NCBI RefSeq assembly: GCF_000702625.1
Contig: NZ_JNIS01000001.1
Coordinates: forward strand, 248,001-312,000
Direction of reading: 5' to 3'
Length of the DNA stretch: 64,000 bases
Origin: Exiguobacterium oxidotolerans JCM 12280
Lineage (GTDB): Bacteria; Bacillota; Bacilli; Exiguobacteriales; Exiguobacteriaceae
The translations under genes and the position numbers were made by a program. Each line of letters begins with the position of its first letter. Position 1 is the first letter of the stretch. Under the pieces are notes generated by a model. It saw only the letters and a program-made list of their open reading frames with translations. It did not search any database and was not told the origin of the DNA. This document shows, one piece after another, positions 6,778 to 16,528 of this stretch.

Positions 6778-8443
6778 ATTCCGTTCGATAGACAACCGCT
6801 TCATATGGACGCAAAACGACTTCTTGATCTGTATTCGTTGGGGCAGTGGCATAGTTTCCAATTATGATATCCGTGGTATCGTGTGCGACCTCAACTGTTG
6901 TCTCCTCTTCTGCAAACGAACAGTACACGTACCACGTTTCTCCTTCATAAGTCCGCGAATACGCATAGATATCATTAGCCGTTTCGAGCAACGCATACTT
7001 CCCATAGACGACCAAATCGTGTTCATGACGTAACTGAATCAGCTTCTTATAGTAATAAAAAATCGAATTCGGATCTTCTAGCGCCCGTTCGACATTAATT
7101 TCACGATAATTTGGATTGACTTTCAACCACGGCGTTCCTGTCGTAAAGCCTCCATGTTGCTTTGCATTCCACTGGATTGGTGTCCGTGCGTTATCGCGGC
7201 CTTTTTTGTGAACCGCCTGCAGTAAGGCTTCAGGATTTGCTCCTTGGGCCATCCGTTCCTGCCACATGTTCCGAATCTCGATGTCTTCATACTCTTCAAT
7301 TGTCTCGAAAGCGACATTCGTCATCCCGATTTCTTCTCCTTGATAGATGTACGGTGTTCCTTTTAACAAGTGTAACAACGTCGCGAGCATCTTCGCCGAT
7401 TCGACCCGGTACATCGTATCATTTCCGAAGCGACTGACGACACGCGGTTGATCATGATTGTTCCAATAGAGTGAGTTCCATCCTTTGTCGTGTAGCGCGA
7501 CTTGCCATTTCGTGAAGTTATCTTTTAATTTTTGTAAGTCAAACGGTAACACGTCCCACTTTCCACCTGGCCCTGAATCTAAGTCCATGTGTTCAAACGT
7601 AAAGACCATGTTGACCTCGTCACGCGCTGGATCCGTATATAAAATCGCATCTTCCGTCGTCGCGCCCGGCATTTCCCCGACGGTCAGGACATCATAGTTC
7701 CCGAACGACGCATCGTTCATCTCTTTTAAGTATTCATGAATCCGCGGACCATTGACGTAGTGTTGTCCCCCGTCACCATATAATGCCCCCGGTGCAACAT
7801 CCGCATCCGGCAGACCAGGGGTTTTCGAAATCAAGTTGATGACGTCCATCCGGAACCCATCAATTCCACGGTCTAACCAGCGCGTGATCATCGCGTAAAC
7901 CTCGTTGCGCAACTGTTCATTTTCCCAGTTCAGATCCGGTTGTTTCTTCGAGAAGAGGTGCAAGTAATATTCATTCGTCGCTTCATCTAATTCCCAAGCC
8001 GGTCCCGAAAAAATCGAACCCCAATTGTTCGGCAACGTCCCATCGTCATTCGCCGCCCGCCAAATATAATAATCCCGATACGGATTGTCTTTACTTTTGC
8101 GCGACTCCGCGAACCAAGCGTGCTCATCTGAAGAATGATTGACGACTAAATCCATGACGATTTTAATCCCCCGTGCGTGCGCTTGATCAAGCAATTGATC
8201 AAAATCATTCATTGTCCCAAACTCATGCATGATCGCTTCATAATCCCGAATGTCATACCCATTGTCATCATTCGGCGAATCATAGACCGGGCTCAACCAG
8301 ATGACGTCAATCCCGAGTAATTTTAAGTAATCCAGTTTTTCAATGATTCCGACGAGATCCCCGATTCCATCCCCATTCGAATCATTAAAGCTACGCGGAT
8401 AAATTTGATAGACAACACTATCATGCCACCATTTTTGTTCCAT
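6776..8443 (-). CDS. malL: Oligo-1,6-glucosidase / alpha-glucosidase (GH13)
   Basis: A 555-residue cytoplasmic GH13 enzyme, the usual size for MalL. It hydrolyses short alpha-glucosides from the non-reducing end. The nucleophile is D200 in GFRMDV, the acid/base is E257 in VGEMPG and the transition-state Asp is D331 in NNHDQP. V201 directly after the nucleophile is the residue type linked to alpha-1,6 preference in this family (alpha-1,4 enzymes usually have Ala or Thr). GGAGGAG precedes the ATG. Two LacI-type operators lie upstream. No transporter or regulator gene is adjacent. Confidence 0.9.
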   Translation of the reverse strand: MEQKWWHDSVVYQIYPRSFNDSNGDGIGDLVGIIEKLDYLKLLGIDVIWLSPVYDSPNDDNGYDIRDYEAIMHEFGTMNDFDQLLDQAHARGIKIVMDLVVNHSSDEHAWFAESRKSKDNPYRDYYIWRAANDDGTLPNNWGSIFSGPAWELDEATNEYYLHLFSKKQPDLNWENEQLRNEVYAMITRWLDRGIDGFRMDVINLISKTPGLPDADVAPGALYGDGGQHYVNGPRIHEYLKEMNDASFGNYDVLTVGEMPGATTEDAILYTDPARDEVNMVFTFEHMDLDSGPGGKWDVLPFDLQKLKDNFTKWQVALHDKGWNSLYWNNHDQPRVVSRFGNDTMYRVESAKMLATLLHLLKGTPYIYQGEEIGMTNVAFETIEEYEDIEIRNMWQERMAQGANPEALLQAVHKKGRDNARTPIQWNAKQHGGFTTGTPWLKVNPNYREINVERALEDPNSIFYYYKKLIQLRHEHDLVVYGKYALLETANDIYAYSRTYEGETWYVYCSFAEEETTVEVAHDTTDIIIGNYATAPTNTDQEVVLRPYEAVVYRTE

Positions 8444-8474
8444 ACTTTGTCATCACTCCTCCATGATTGCTTTA

Positions 8475-8509
8475 GGCAAACGCTTGCACATTTCGGTTAA
8501 GCGCTTCCA
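8475..8509 (-). promoter_or_regulatory. Two LacI/CcpA-type operators before malL
   Basis: GGCAAACGCTTGCA (8475–8488) and GTTAAGCGCTTCCA (8496–8509) are imperfect palindromes around a central CG, the form bound by LacI/GalR regulators such as CcpA or MalR. On the minus strand they lie between the candidate promoter (TTGTTT at 8548–8553, 18 bp, TACGAT at 8524–8529) and the start codon, about one to two helix turns after the predicted transcript start. A repression role is inferred. Confidence 0.5.
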
Positions 8510-8523
8510 AAGACTTCATCGCC

Positions 8524-8553
8524 ATCGTACCATGTCATTTTGACTTAAAACAA
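8524..8553 (-). promoter_or_regulatory. Candidate promoter of malL
   Basis: TTGTTT and TACGAT on the minus strand are 18 bp apart. Both boxes deviate from consensus, so this is a suggestion supported mainly by its position before the operators. Confidence 0.35.
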
Positions 8554-8660
8554 GTGAATTCCAATATTTTAAACAGTACCTTTACATCCGTTTCCACAGA
8601 CTTTTGATGTTTAAAGTATACTGATTGAGGAAAATAATTTGAGAAGGGAGGCGTTTCATC

Positions 8661-9275
8661 GTGTATCGTCGTTATTTTTTATTTTTAATTTGGATTGTTG
8701 CCATCGTCTTTATTTTATCCTTCGGAAACAATCGTGTTTTTCCGGACGGTTTTTTATTTTCTTTTCTTCGGTTTGATCAAAGTCAATTTGATACGTCAGC
8801 CCTGAGCCTATTTACACTGTTAGGCATTTATCCGCTTGCATTCTTTATGCTGTTTTTAGACGAAAAACGATTTTTAAAACCATCACCGATGTTAGCCAGT
8901 ATCGGCGCCTTCGCCCTTGGATCGTTCGTTTTGATGCCTTACCTCGCACTCTCCATTCCGCGACAGACATTTCTTCCGTTTCGTCGGCGCACTTGGATAT
9001 TGATTGCCGTTCCTCTGTTAGCTGTTCTTTCAGCGTGCATCATCTGGATTGCGTTAGCCCGTTCCGACTGGTCGATTTTCTTGCTTTACTTCATGACGAA
9101 TCAGTTCGTCCGAACAATGACCGTCGACCTCGTGATGTTTTATATTTTACAAATTTTTATGTTATACCGCATTCGCTCACGCGATGAAAAAAAGTTGATG
9201 TGGCGCGATTTCCTCCCACTATTCGGACTGTTCAGCTATCTCTTTCGCCGTCACGTCTCTAGCTCATCTTCCTGA
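8661..9275 (+). CDS. Integral membrane protein of unknown function
   Basis: A 204-residue protein starting at GTG behind GGGAGG. About five hydrophobic segments are visible: residues 5–21, 48–64, 79–98, 110–132 and a stretch around 138–170. The C-terminus is short, polar and serine-rich. No conserved motif is recognised. It sits 47 bp upstream of thyA on the same strand with no terminator between, so the two may be cotranscribed, but nothing connects it to folate metabolism. Confidence 0.6.
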   Translation: MYRRYFLFLIWIVAIVFILSFGNNRVFPDGFLFSFLRFDQSQFDTSALSLFTLLGIYPLAFFMLFLDEKRFLKPSPMLASIGAFALGSFVLMPYLALSIPRQTFLPFRRRTWILIAVPLLAVLSACIIWIALARSDWSIFLLYFMTNQFVRTMTVDLVMFYILQIFMLYRIRSRDEKKLMWRDFLPLFGLFSYLFRRHVSSSSS

Positions 9276-9322
9276 TTTCAGATACAATAAGGGAATAGAG
9301 AGTTAGAGGGGGAGTTTTGCAA

Positions 9323-10117
9323 ATGAAACAATATCACGACTTATGTCATGAAATTCTGACGAACGGGACAAAAAAAGAAGACCGGACGGGGACCGGGACG
9401 ATGAGCATCTTCGGTCATCAAATGCGGTTCCCGCTTAAGGACGGATTTCCGATGGTCACGACGAAGAAATTACATATGAAATCAATCATCCATGAATTAA
9501 TTTGGTTCATTTCTGGAAATACGAACATTGCTTACTTACAAGAAAACGGAGTTCGAATTTGGAATGAGTGGGCAGACGAAGACGGGAATCTTGGTCCGGT
9601 TTACGGAGCACAATGGCGTTCCTTTCCTAAGCCAGACGGAACGACAGTTGATCAGCTCGCAAATGTCATCGAGCAAATCAAAACAAATCCAGATTCTCGC
9701 CGTCTCATTGTCAGCGCCTGGAATCCAGGACAAGTAGACGAGATGGCGTTACCGCCGTGCCACCTCTTGTTTCAATTCTACGTCGCCGATGGCAAGCTTT
9801 CTTGTCAGCTTTACCAGCGTTCGGCAGACGTCTTTTTAGGCGTTCCGTTTAATATCGCGTCATACGCCTTATTGACACATATGATTGCACATGTCTGTAA
9901 ACTCGAAGTCGGGGATTTTGTCCATACGTTAGGAGATGCACACATCTACTCCAATCATATGGATCAAGTCAGTCTTCAATTGAGTCGGACACCGAAACCA
10001 CTCCCGCGGCTTCGTTTTGCCCGCGAAGTGACTCGAATTGAGGACTTCCGCTTTGAAGACATCATCATCGAAGGGTACGATCCCGATCCACACATAAAAG
10101 GAGTCGTCGCCGTATGA
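9323..10117 (+). CDS. thyA: Thymidylate synthase
   Basis: A 264-residue ThyA, the same length as the E. coli enzyme. It makes dTMP from dUMP using methylene-tetrahydrofolate as donor and reductant. The catalytic cysteine is C146 in MALPPCH; the dUMP-binding [10 protein letters not shown] and [11 protein letters not shown] segments are intact. The ATG at 9323 follows GAGGGGGAG; an in-frame TTG two codons earlier is disfavoured. The stop overlaps the dfrA start (ATGA), so the dihydrofolate it releases is recycled by the next gene product. Confidence 0.97.
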   Translation: MKQYHDLCHEILTNGTKKEDRTGTGTMSIFGHQMRFPLKDGFPMVTTKKLHMKSIIHELIWFISGNTNIAYLQENGVRIWNEWADEDGNLGPVYGAQWRSFPKPDGTTVDQLANVIEQIKTNPDSRRLIVSAWNPGQVDEMALPPCHLLFQFYVADGKLSCQLYQRSADVFLGVPFNIASYALLTHMIAHVCKLEVGDFVHTLGDAHIYSNHMDQVSLQLSRTPKPLPRLRFAREVTRIEDFRFEDIIIEGYDPDPHIKGVVAV

Positions 10118-10593
10118 TTTCACATATCGTCGCCTATACGAAAAATCGTGTCATCGGTCGTGACAATGATATGCCTTGGCACCTTCCAGCTGACCTCGCT
10201 CATTTTAAACGCGTGACACTCGGCAAACCGATCATCATGGGGCGAAAGACTTTTGAATCGATCGGACGTCCGTTACCCGGGCGACAAAACATCGTCGTTA
10301 CGCGGGATGAACAGTTTCAAGCAGACGGTGTCACGATTTGGTACAATCTTGATTCACTCCCTGCTATGATTAATTCAGAAGAAGAAGTCTTTTTGATCGG
10401 GGGCGGCGAACTGTTCCGTCAAACCTTGCCAGTTGCGAAACGTCTCTACGTGACCGAAATTGAAGCCGAGATTGACGGGGATGTTTTTTATCCTTCCATC
10501 CCCTCGCATTTCACTTTACTAGAAGAAACATTTTATCCGGCTAACAAAGAAAATACATTTGCATTCTCGATAAAATGTTATGAACAGGAATGA
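10114..10593 (+). CDS. dfrA: Dihydrofolate reductase
   Basis: A 159-residue DHFR that reduces dihydrofolate to tetrahydrofolate with NADPH. The signature [18 protein letters not shown] (about 15–32) carries the catalytic region, followed by the NADPH-binding [16 protein letters not shown] and FLIGGGELF. It overlaps thyA by 4 bp (ATGA), giving translational coupling. A strong terminator ends the pair. Trimethoprim sensitivity cannot be judged by eye. Confidence 0.95.
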   Translation: MISHIVAYTKNRVIGRDNDMPWHLPADLAHFKRVTLGKPIIMGRKTFESIGRPLPGRQNIVVTRDEQFQADGVTIWYNLDSLPAMINSEEEVFLIGGGELFRQTLPVAKRLYVTEIEAEIDGDVFYPSIPSHFTLLEETFYPANKENTFAFSIKCYEQE

Positions 10594-10651
10594 CAACAGG
10601 ATTCTTTTAATCGTCGGTCTGTAAATAACGTCACTTAGGTCTGTAAACTCC

Positions 10652-10690
10652 AACGTCCTCCTCCTTAAATTAAGGAAGAGGACGTTTTTT
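10652..10690 (+). terminator. Terminator of the thyA-dfrA unit
   Basis: AACGTCCTC–TCCTTAA and TTAAGGA–GAGGACGTT form a long stem followed by T. It lies in the converging gap before the diguanylate cyclase gene. Confidence 0.85.
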
Positions 10691-10700
10691 ACATTATTCA

Positions 10701-12221
10701 TCATGATAAACGAAGCACCCATTGCCGAATCTGTTCTTCGATTTGATTCGATTCAAGGGGAAGTAGACAGTAATCGACGACACCCCGTTGTAATGCTTCT
10801 CCAAGCAACGTACTTTCCTCCGTGACAGTAACAATCGTTTCAATCGTATGTTCGCGTTCGTGTTTCCATTGATCGAGCAAACGAAAATCTGCTTCCGCAA
10901 TCATCGATAACGGAACAAAGTTAAGTTGCATTACAGCCCCTGCCGAATCCTCGTAAGGCAAGACACGGAAATGATATTTTGGATGCTCCGGTACTTCAAG
11001 CTGACTCAAGTTCTGCAAAGGCATTCCGTCAATTTTTATCAAGCCCTCAATCTTTTCTTTTTCCGTTGCGACCGAGTATGCCACGACACGGTTCCGTCCT
11101 TTTCGTTTAGCTTGATAAAGTGCTTCATCTGCTTCGGACGTCATCTCTTCAAGGTCGAACGATGGTTGAGAGACAAGCGTTACACCGATTGAAACGGTGA
11201 CCTTTAGACCGTTAGGAAATGTATGCCGTTCGATTCGTTCCCGAACTTTCCCCATCGTTACACACGCAGCTTCCACATGCTCTGTACTAAAGAGCAACAT
11301 AAATTCTTCTCCACCAAATCGAATCATTTCATCCTCTTGGCGAATTGCTTGTTTCGTTAAAGAGGCAAGCTCAGATAGCACGAGATCCCCTGTCGGATGT
11401 CCATGTAAATCGTTAATCCGCTTGAAATGATCGAGATCAAAGATTGCCAGTGCAAATAATTGACCGTCACGCGCAAGGCGTGACACACGCCGTTGAAAAG
11501 CATTCTGTAAGTATTTACGATTGAACGCCCCGGTCAGTTCATCAACAAGAATCGTAGATGAGACAATTCGCAGCTTATGTAGTAGCCGTTTCAATCGGAT
11601 TTGTCGTTCGATGAGCGTCACCGTTTCATCCCAGTAATCATCTGCTCCGAGTTGGTAACAATATTGACGCGTCTGTTGATCTTCCTCTCCGATGATAATC
11701 AAAGGGGTGAACGTCGCCTCTAATTTTTTGATTAACTTATCTAGCTGCACCTTTTTTGACGCCCGGACAAGTTCATAGTCAATCAACAATGCATCCGTCG
11801 GTAAATCGTAACCGACCTCAAGCATATCTTCGACTGATCCAAAAAAACGGGTCATGTAACGTTCGTTTTCCAACGCCTTTTTCCACTGGACATTATCTAG
11901 AAAACGTTTCGTGATTGAGACGATTAATTCTTTTCGTACCATTTTTTTACGACCATATGCAGATAAATAGTCGATGACAGGTCGTAATTGAAGTTTTACC
12001 ACCTCATGACCAATCGTCTTTTCTCCTGAAGGTAGTTCTTGTTCAAGCCGCGTCGCCTGTCGCGCAAAGAACTCCATGCTTTCCTGTTGACCGAGCCGCT
12101 CAAGCCAACTGGCGAACACTAGTAATTCCGCTGTCGGGACGGATTTCATCCGCAATAAACGTTCTACCATCAGAATCGTCTGATTGATTTGTTTCTCCAA
12201 CTGTATTTGTTTATTTTTCAA
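10701..12221 (-). CDS. Diguanylate cyclase with receiver-like and GGDEF domains
   Basis: A 506-residue soluble protein. Residues 1–110 are helical and unrecognised; about 120–215 look like a receiver-type fold (strands DALLIDYE and TPLIIIG, then GADDYW). The GGDEF domain spans roughly 225–385 with active site RFGGEEF (301–307) and an inhibitory I-site RQED (294–297) exactly five residues before it. About 400–506 form a second receiver-like module without an obvious phosphoacceptor. It makes c-di-GMP from two GTP and should be feedback-inhibited. No partner kinase is adjacent. Confidence 0.85.
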   Translation of the reverse strand: MKNKQIQLEKQINQTILMVERLLRMKSVPTAELLVFASWLERLGQQESMEFFARQATRLEQELPSGEKTIGHEVVKLQLRPVIDYLSAYGRKKMVRKELIVSITKRFLDNVQWKKALENERYMTRFFGSVEDMLEVGYDLPTDALLIDYELVRASKKVQLDKLIKKLEATFTPLIIIGEEDQQTRQYCYQLGADDYWDETVTLIERQIRLKRLLHKLRIVSSTILVDELTGAFNRKYLQNAFQRRVSRLARDGQLFALAIFDLDHFKRINDLHGHPTGDLVLSELASLTKQAIRQEDEMIRFGGEEFMLLFSTEHVEAACVTMGKVRERIERHTFPNGLKVTVSIGVTLVSQPSFDLEEMTSEADEALYQAKRKGRNRVVAYSVATEKEKIEGLIKIDGMPLQNLSQLEVPEHPKYHFRVLPYEDSAGAVMQLNFVPLSMIAEADFRLLDQWKHEREHTIETIVTVTEESTLLGEALQRGVVDYCLLPLESNQIEEQIRQWVLRLS

Positions 12222-12248
12222 AACATCCTCCCCCTCTTTCTTTACAAC

Positions 12249-12300
12249 CGAAGCAGTGTTGCTTCGAGTGAAGAGAAAGCGAGGGAGGCACCCTCACTTT
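12249..12300 (-). terminator. Tandem hairpins after fumC
   Basis: On the minus strand a stem of AAAG–GAGGG with CCCTC–CTTT (12276–12300, one C/A mismatch) runs into CTTTCTCTTC, and a second hairpin of CGAAGCA with TGCTTCG follows at 12249–12266. The T tract is weak, so termination may be partial and the downstream cyclase gene might receive read-through. Confidence 0.45.
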
Positions 12301-12304
12301 CAGA

Positions 12305-13699
12305 TTAAGCCTTTAAATTCGGACTAATCATATCGGCTGGAACAATCCAGGAGTCATATTGTTCTTCTGTCAATAATCCTGTCGCCAATGCCGCTTCTTT
12401 TAACGTCGTTCCATTCTTATGTGCAGCTTTTGCAATCTTCGCTGCATTTTCATACCCGATGTGTGGATTCAAGGCCGTGACGAGCATGAGCGAGCGCTCA
12501 ACATTTTCATCGATGACTGCTCGTTCCGGCTCGATACCTACTGCGCAGTGGTCGTTGAATGAATGGAGCGCGTCCGTCAACAGACGAACGGACTGAATGA
12601 AATTATACATAATGACCGGTTTGAAGACATTCAGCTCAAAATTTCCTTGGCTTGCAGCAAATCCAATCGTCGCATCATTTCCAAGCACTTGTGCCGCGAC
12701 CATCGTCAACGCTTCACTCTGTGTCGGATTGACTTTCCCTGGCATGATTGAACTACCCGGCTCATTTTCAGGAATCGTGATTTCACCAATTCCTGCCCGT
12801 GGACCTGACGCGAGCCAGCGGACATCATTAGCGATTTTCATCGCGTCCATCGCCAGTGCCTTAATCGCTCCGTGCGTAAACACGAGCTGATCGTGGCTCG
12901 TCAAAGCATGGAATTTGTTTTCCGCGCTGACGAACGATTTACCTGTTTCTTCACTCATTTTTTGAGCGGCACGGTCTCCGAATTCCGGGTGGGCATTGAT
13001 CCCTGTCCCGACAGCCGTTCCTCCAATCGCGAGCTCCGTCAATGGATCAAGCGTCAACGTAATCATTTTTTTTGATAAATCGAGCATTCGGACCCAACCG
13101 CTGATTTCCTGACCAAGTGTAATCGGTGTCGCGTCTTGTAAATGTGTCCGTCCAATCTTGACGATGTCAGAAAATGCCTTCGCTTTTTCGTCAAGCGTCG
13201 CATGAATGGCTTCAATCGCCGGGAACAAGTCATCGATGACGACCGTTTTGGCTGCGATATGCATGGCCGTCGGATATGTATCATTTGAACTTTGTGATTT
13301 ATTGACGTCATCATTCGGATGAATCGTCAAGTCGCTACCACGTTCTTGTAACTTACGTGTCCCAACGCGTGCAATCACTTCGTTGACGTTCATGTTCGAT
13401 TGTGTGCCGGACCCCGTCTGCCACACGACCAGTGGAAACTCCTCATCGTATTGCCCCGCGATGATTTCGTCACAAACTTCTGCAATCACGTCTGCCTTTT
13501 CCCGGTCGAGTACACCCAGGTCTCGATTGGCTAATGCTGCACCTTTTTTTAAGACGGCAAAGGCACGAATAATTTCGATTGGCATCTTTTCTGTACCGAT
13601 TTTAAAGTTCTCCAAACTCCGTTGTGTTTGTGCGCCCCATTCCTTTGAATCGAGGACACGAATTTCCCCCATCGTGTCTCGCTCTAGACGATATTCCAT
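12305..13699 (-). CDS. fumC: Fumarate hydratase, class II
   Basis: A 464-residue enzyme of the TCA cycle that interconverts fumarate and L-malate. The superfamily signature [11 protein letters not shown] is at 315–325, the catalytic histidine region GRTHLQDA at about 183–190, and [13 protein letters not shown] at about 96–107. Full length, with AAGGGGGA before the ATG. Transcribed alone on the minus strand, divergent from the CNNM gene. Confidence 0.96.
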   Translation of the reverse strand: MEYRLERDTMGEIRVLDSKEWGAQTQRSLENFKIGTEKMPIEIIRAFAVLKKGAALANRDLGVLDREKADVIAEVCDEIIAGQYDEEFPLVVWQTGSGTQSNMNVNEVIARVGTRKLQERGSDLTIHPNDDVNKSQSSNDTYPTAMHIAAKTVVIDDLFPAIEAIHATLDEKAKAFSDIVKIGRTHLQDATPITLGQEISGWVRMLDLSKKMITLTLDPLTELAIGGTAVGTGINAHPEFGDRAAQKMSEETGKSFVSAENKFHALTSHDQLVFTHGAIKALAMDAMKIANDVRWLASGPRAGIGEITIPENEPGSSIMPGKVNPTQSEALTMVAAQVLGNDATIGFAASQGNFELNVFKPVIMYNFIQSVRLLTDALHSFNDHCAVGIEPERAVIDENVERSLMLVTALNPHIGYENAAKIAKAAHKNGTTLKEAALATGLLTEEQYDSWIVPADMISPNLKA

Positions 13700-13818
13700 T
13701 GTTGTTTCCCCCTTTTTTTCATCTTACACCTTATCAGTTTAACGGAAAAAACGTTGAATGGGAATGATAGAGCGTTGTTTGGGGAATAGTTTGTTAATCG
13801 AAAAGGAGTGAATGCAGT

Positions 13819-15111
13819 ATGTGGTTTATCAATCTGACGATTGTCTTACTATTAATCGTCGCAAACGGGATTTTTGCAATGACCGAACTTGCGCTGTTGT
13901 CTTCAAAACGCCAGAAATTGCAACAGTATGCGGATGAAGGAAAAAAATCAGCTCAAATCGCGCTTGATTTTTTAGATCGTCCGACGGATTTACTATCGAC
14001 GGTCCAAGTCGGCATCACTTTGATTGGAATCGTCAACGGCGCGTTCGGCGGCGCTGCTTTATCGCAACCCGTCATCAGCTGGCTCGGTCAATTTTCTTGG
14101 CTCGAAGCCTATGCCAGTACGCTCGGATATATTTTCGTCGTCACAATCATCACGTATATTTCACTTGTCATCGGTGAATTAGTCCCGAAACGGATTGCTC
14201 TCGTCAGTCCGGAACGTGTCACGATGTGGCTTGCCCAACCGATGCGTTTTTTTTCAACACTCCTGCGTCCATTCATCTACATTTTGAGTAAGTCGACGAG
14301 TGGCATTTTCCGATTGATTGGTCTCGATCGTCTCGAAAGCGAAGATGAGACAGAAGATGAGGTGAAACAGTTGTTGATTCGTGGTGCTCAGGAAGGAATC
14401 TTTGCAGATTCGGAAGCCGAACAAGTCTCTCGTGTCTTTGCGTTCCACGATCAATACGCCTATGAATTAATGGAACCCCGGACCGTCACGGAGTGGATTG
14501 ATTTAAATGATTCACCGGAACAAATCTTAAACGATTTACGTCGGGCGAAGCACCGAAACTTACCCGTCGGACACGATGATTTGGATCATTTCGTCGGCTA
14601 TATCGATGCGAAAGAAGTCTTAGCATCCGATACTCCCGCCTTGACGATTGAACGCTACATCCAGACACCGCTTATTGTTCCTCGACAGCTCAAAGCAACA
14701 GACTTACTCGAGCGGATGCGGAAAGAAACCGTCTCGATTGCCTTTGTCCTCGATGAATATGGTGGGTTTTTAGGAATGATAACATTATTTGATATATTGG
14801 AAGCCTTCGTAGGAGAAATTTCAACGATCGAAGAAGAACCAGAGCTGATCATGCGAAGTGATGGCTCCTATTTAGCAGACGGGTTGTTGCATATCGATGA
14901 TTTGAAACGAACGCTTGGTTTGACGACGCCACTTCCGGGTGAAGTCCAGAATGCGTATCATACGGTAGCTGGACTGATTTTATATACACTCGGCGAATTT
15001 CCACAGCGTGGCAGTCACGTCATGATTGCCGATTATCGTTTTGAAGTCGTCGATTTGGATGGGCGTCGCATCGATCAAGTCTTAATCGAAAAAGTCGCTC
15101 CTGATTTGTAA
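13819..15111 (+). CDS. CNNM/DUF21 membrane protein with CBS pair (CorC/HlyC family)
   Basis: A 430-residue protein with an N-terminal DUF21 membrane domain (hydrophobic segments in about 1–160, including the conserved ELVPKRIAL loop), two CBS domains (about 205–335, with VLDEYGGFLGMIT typical of the second) and a C-terminal CorC_HlyC domain (about 350–430). Bacterial relatives are Mg2+ or related divalent-cation exporters or tolerance factors; the older name hemolysin is misleading. AAGGAG precedes the ATG. A bidirectional terminator follows. Confidence 0.85.
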   Translation: MWFINLTIVLLLIVANGIFAMTELALLSSKRQKLQQYADEGKKSAQIALDFLDRPTDLLSTVQVGITLIGIVNGAFGGAALSQPVISWLGQFSWLEAYASTLGYIFVVTIITYISLVIGELVPKRIALVSPERVTMWLAQPMRFFSTLLRPFIYILSKSTSGIFRLIGLDRLESEDETEDEVKQLLIRGAQEGIFADSEAEQVSRVFAFHDQYAYELMEPRTVTEWIDLNDSPEQILNDLRRAKHRNLPVGHDDLDHFVGYIDAKEVLASDTPALTIERYIQTPLIVPRQLKATDLLERMRKETVSIAFVLDEYGGFLGMITLFDILEAFVGEISTIEEEPELIMRSDGSYLADGLLHIDDLKRTLGLTTPLPGEVQNAYHTVAGLILYTLGEFPQRGSHVMIADYRFEVVDLDGRRIDQVLIEKVAPDL

Positions 15112-15117
15112 TATCAG

Positions 15118-15165
15118 AAAAACGACCTACTTATACCGAGTAACTCGGATAAGAAGGTCGTTTTT
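15118..15165. terminator. Bidirectional terminator between converging genes
   Basis: AAAAACGACC pairs with GGTCGTTTTT and CTTAT with ATAAG, with an inner CCGAG/CTCGG hairpin. A and T tracts at both ends serve both strands. Confidence 0.85.
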
Positions 15166-15168
15166 AAA

Positions 15169-15564
15169 TTAAAATTCATTTAATGCTTCACGTGCCACAC
15201 GGTCCGCTTTATTTTCAGACCGCGGAATCCACTTGACGAATGCCAGTGGTAATTGTGAATACCGTTCGAACGCCGGATCAAAATACACTTGAATGCGCTT
15301 GTTCTTGGCGAACTCGCGTTCAACCGCTAACGAAACTGCTTCCGAGTCCGTCCGGAACGAAAAGACACTTTCTCCTGCGTTCAATAATTCTTCCGCTAAC
15401 TCGACCGCTCGGGCAAACGCCTGGAATTCCGCTTCATGATTGTTAACCGCGGTAATCCGAAACGTCCGTTCGATGACTTCTCCTGCTGAATTCTTACAGA
15501 AGATTCCTACCGTCGCGTCATCATTCGATGGCCGAACAGCCCCATCAAAATACATTTCAACCAT
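15169..15564 (-). CDS. RNase H-like protein (YpeP type)
   Basis: A 131-residue protein with the RNase H fold. The four acidic positions of a DEDD active site can be placed: YFDGA, NNHEAEF, RTDSEA and NKADRVA. This differs from classical RnhA in length and loops and resembles the B. subtilis YpeP/plant reverse-transcriptase-like group. The ATG at 15564 is chosen with AGGCGG upstream. It overlaps the end of the COG0523 gene by 8 bp, so the two are coupled. Activity on RNA/DNA hybrids is likely but not certain. Confidence 0.75.
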   Translation of the reverse strand: MVEMYFDGAVRPSNDDATVGIFCKNSAGEVIERTFRITAVNNHEAEFQAFARAVELAEELLNAGESVFSFRTDSEAVSLAVEREFAKNKRIQVYFDPAFERYSQLPLAFVKWIPRSENKADRVAREALNEF

Positions 15565-16516
15565 GTTCAATCGCCGCCTTTACACCTTTTCGTATCGCTT
15601 GTTCATCTAAATTTTTTCCGATGAAAACTAGTGTCGTTTGTTTCTCTTGCTCGAACATTCCACGTACCGCTGTTCCGTAAATCATTCCGGTGCCTTGAAG
15701 AATCGTCTTTTGATCCGTATCCGCAAAATGAATGATTCCTTTATAGCGGTATAAATCTTCCGCATAGGCTTCGAGTACTTCACGCAAAACGGCACCGAAA
15801 CGATTCCGATTCAACGGCTGCACTTCCGTAATCGTCAATGCCGTGAACGAATCCGCCGCTCGTTCGAAGCGATCATCTTGTTGTAATAAACGTTCTTCTT
15901 CCGCTTTTGGAAAATGGAATGTTTCAAATAAATTTGCTACCTCGACACGTGACTCGACTGTCGGAATGATATGGGCCGTCGGATTCAAGACTTGGAGCCG
16001 GGCAATGATGTCGGTTCGTACAGCATCCGATACCAAATCCACTTTATTCAGTAACAAAACATCGGCAAAGCCAATTTGTCTGACATTCTCTTCAAACGTC
16101 AATTCACGTTCGAGATGGTACGCATCGACGACCGTAATGACGCTCGAGAGTTGATATTGTTGTTCAATTGCCGGTTCAAAGTAGAAGGTTTGGAGGATCG
16201 GGCCCGGATCAGCAATTCCTGTCGTTTCAATCAATAAACGATCGAACACCATCTCACCTGCGCGTCGTTTTTTAGCAATCCGTAATAACGCCTCTCGTAA
16301 ATCGCCACGAATTGAACAGCAGATGCATCCATTCGTCAATTCAATCATCTCTTCGTCACTTCGTTCAATCAAAGCTTCATCGATATGGACTGATCCTACC
16401 TCATTGACGAGCAGCGCCACCTTTTCGGTCGGATGGGAGACAATATGATTCAACAGTGTCGTTTTTCCCGCTCCTAAAAAACCCGTAATCAATGTCGTTT
16501 TAATTCGTTCTTGCAT
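15557..16516 (-). CDS. COG0523 (CobW/ZigA-type) metallochaperone GTPase
   Basis: A 319-residue G3E GTPase. The P-loop GFLGAGKTT is at 12–20 and the metal-binding CxCC motif, here GCICCS, at 63–68. NKVD, the GTP-specificity motif, follows in the second third. Members deliver or manage Zn2+ or other metals. A histidine/acid-rich linker typical of some zinc members is not seen. The ATG at 16516 has AAGGAG 8 bases upstream. No Zur-type operator is visible, so the metal cannot be assigned. It is part of a three-gene minus-strand run. Confidence 0.85.
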   Translation of the reverse strand: MQERIKTTLITGFLGAGKTTLLNHIVSHPTEKVALLVNEVGSVHIDEALIERSDEEMIELTNGCICCSIRGDLREALLRIAKKRRAGEMVFDRLLIETTGIADPGPILQTFYFEPAIEQQYQLSSVITVVDAYHLERELTFEENVRQIGFADVLLLNKVDLVSDAVRTDIIARLQVLNPTAHIIPTVESRVEVANLFETFHFPKAEEERLLQQDDRFERAADSFTALTITEVQPLNRNRFGAVLREVLEAYAEDLYRYKGIIHFADTDQKTILQGTGMIYGTAVRGMFEQEKQTTLVFIGKNLDEQAIRKGVKAAIEHG

Positions 16517-16528
16517 AACTTTCACTCC

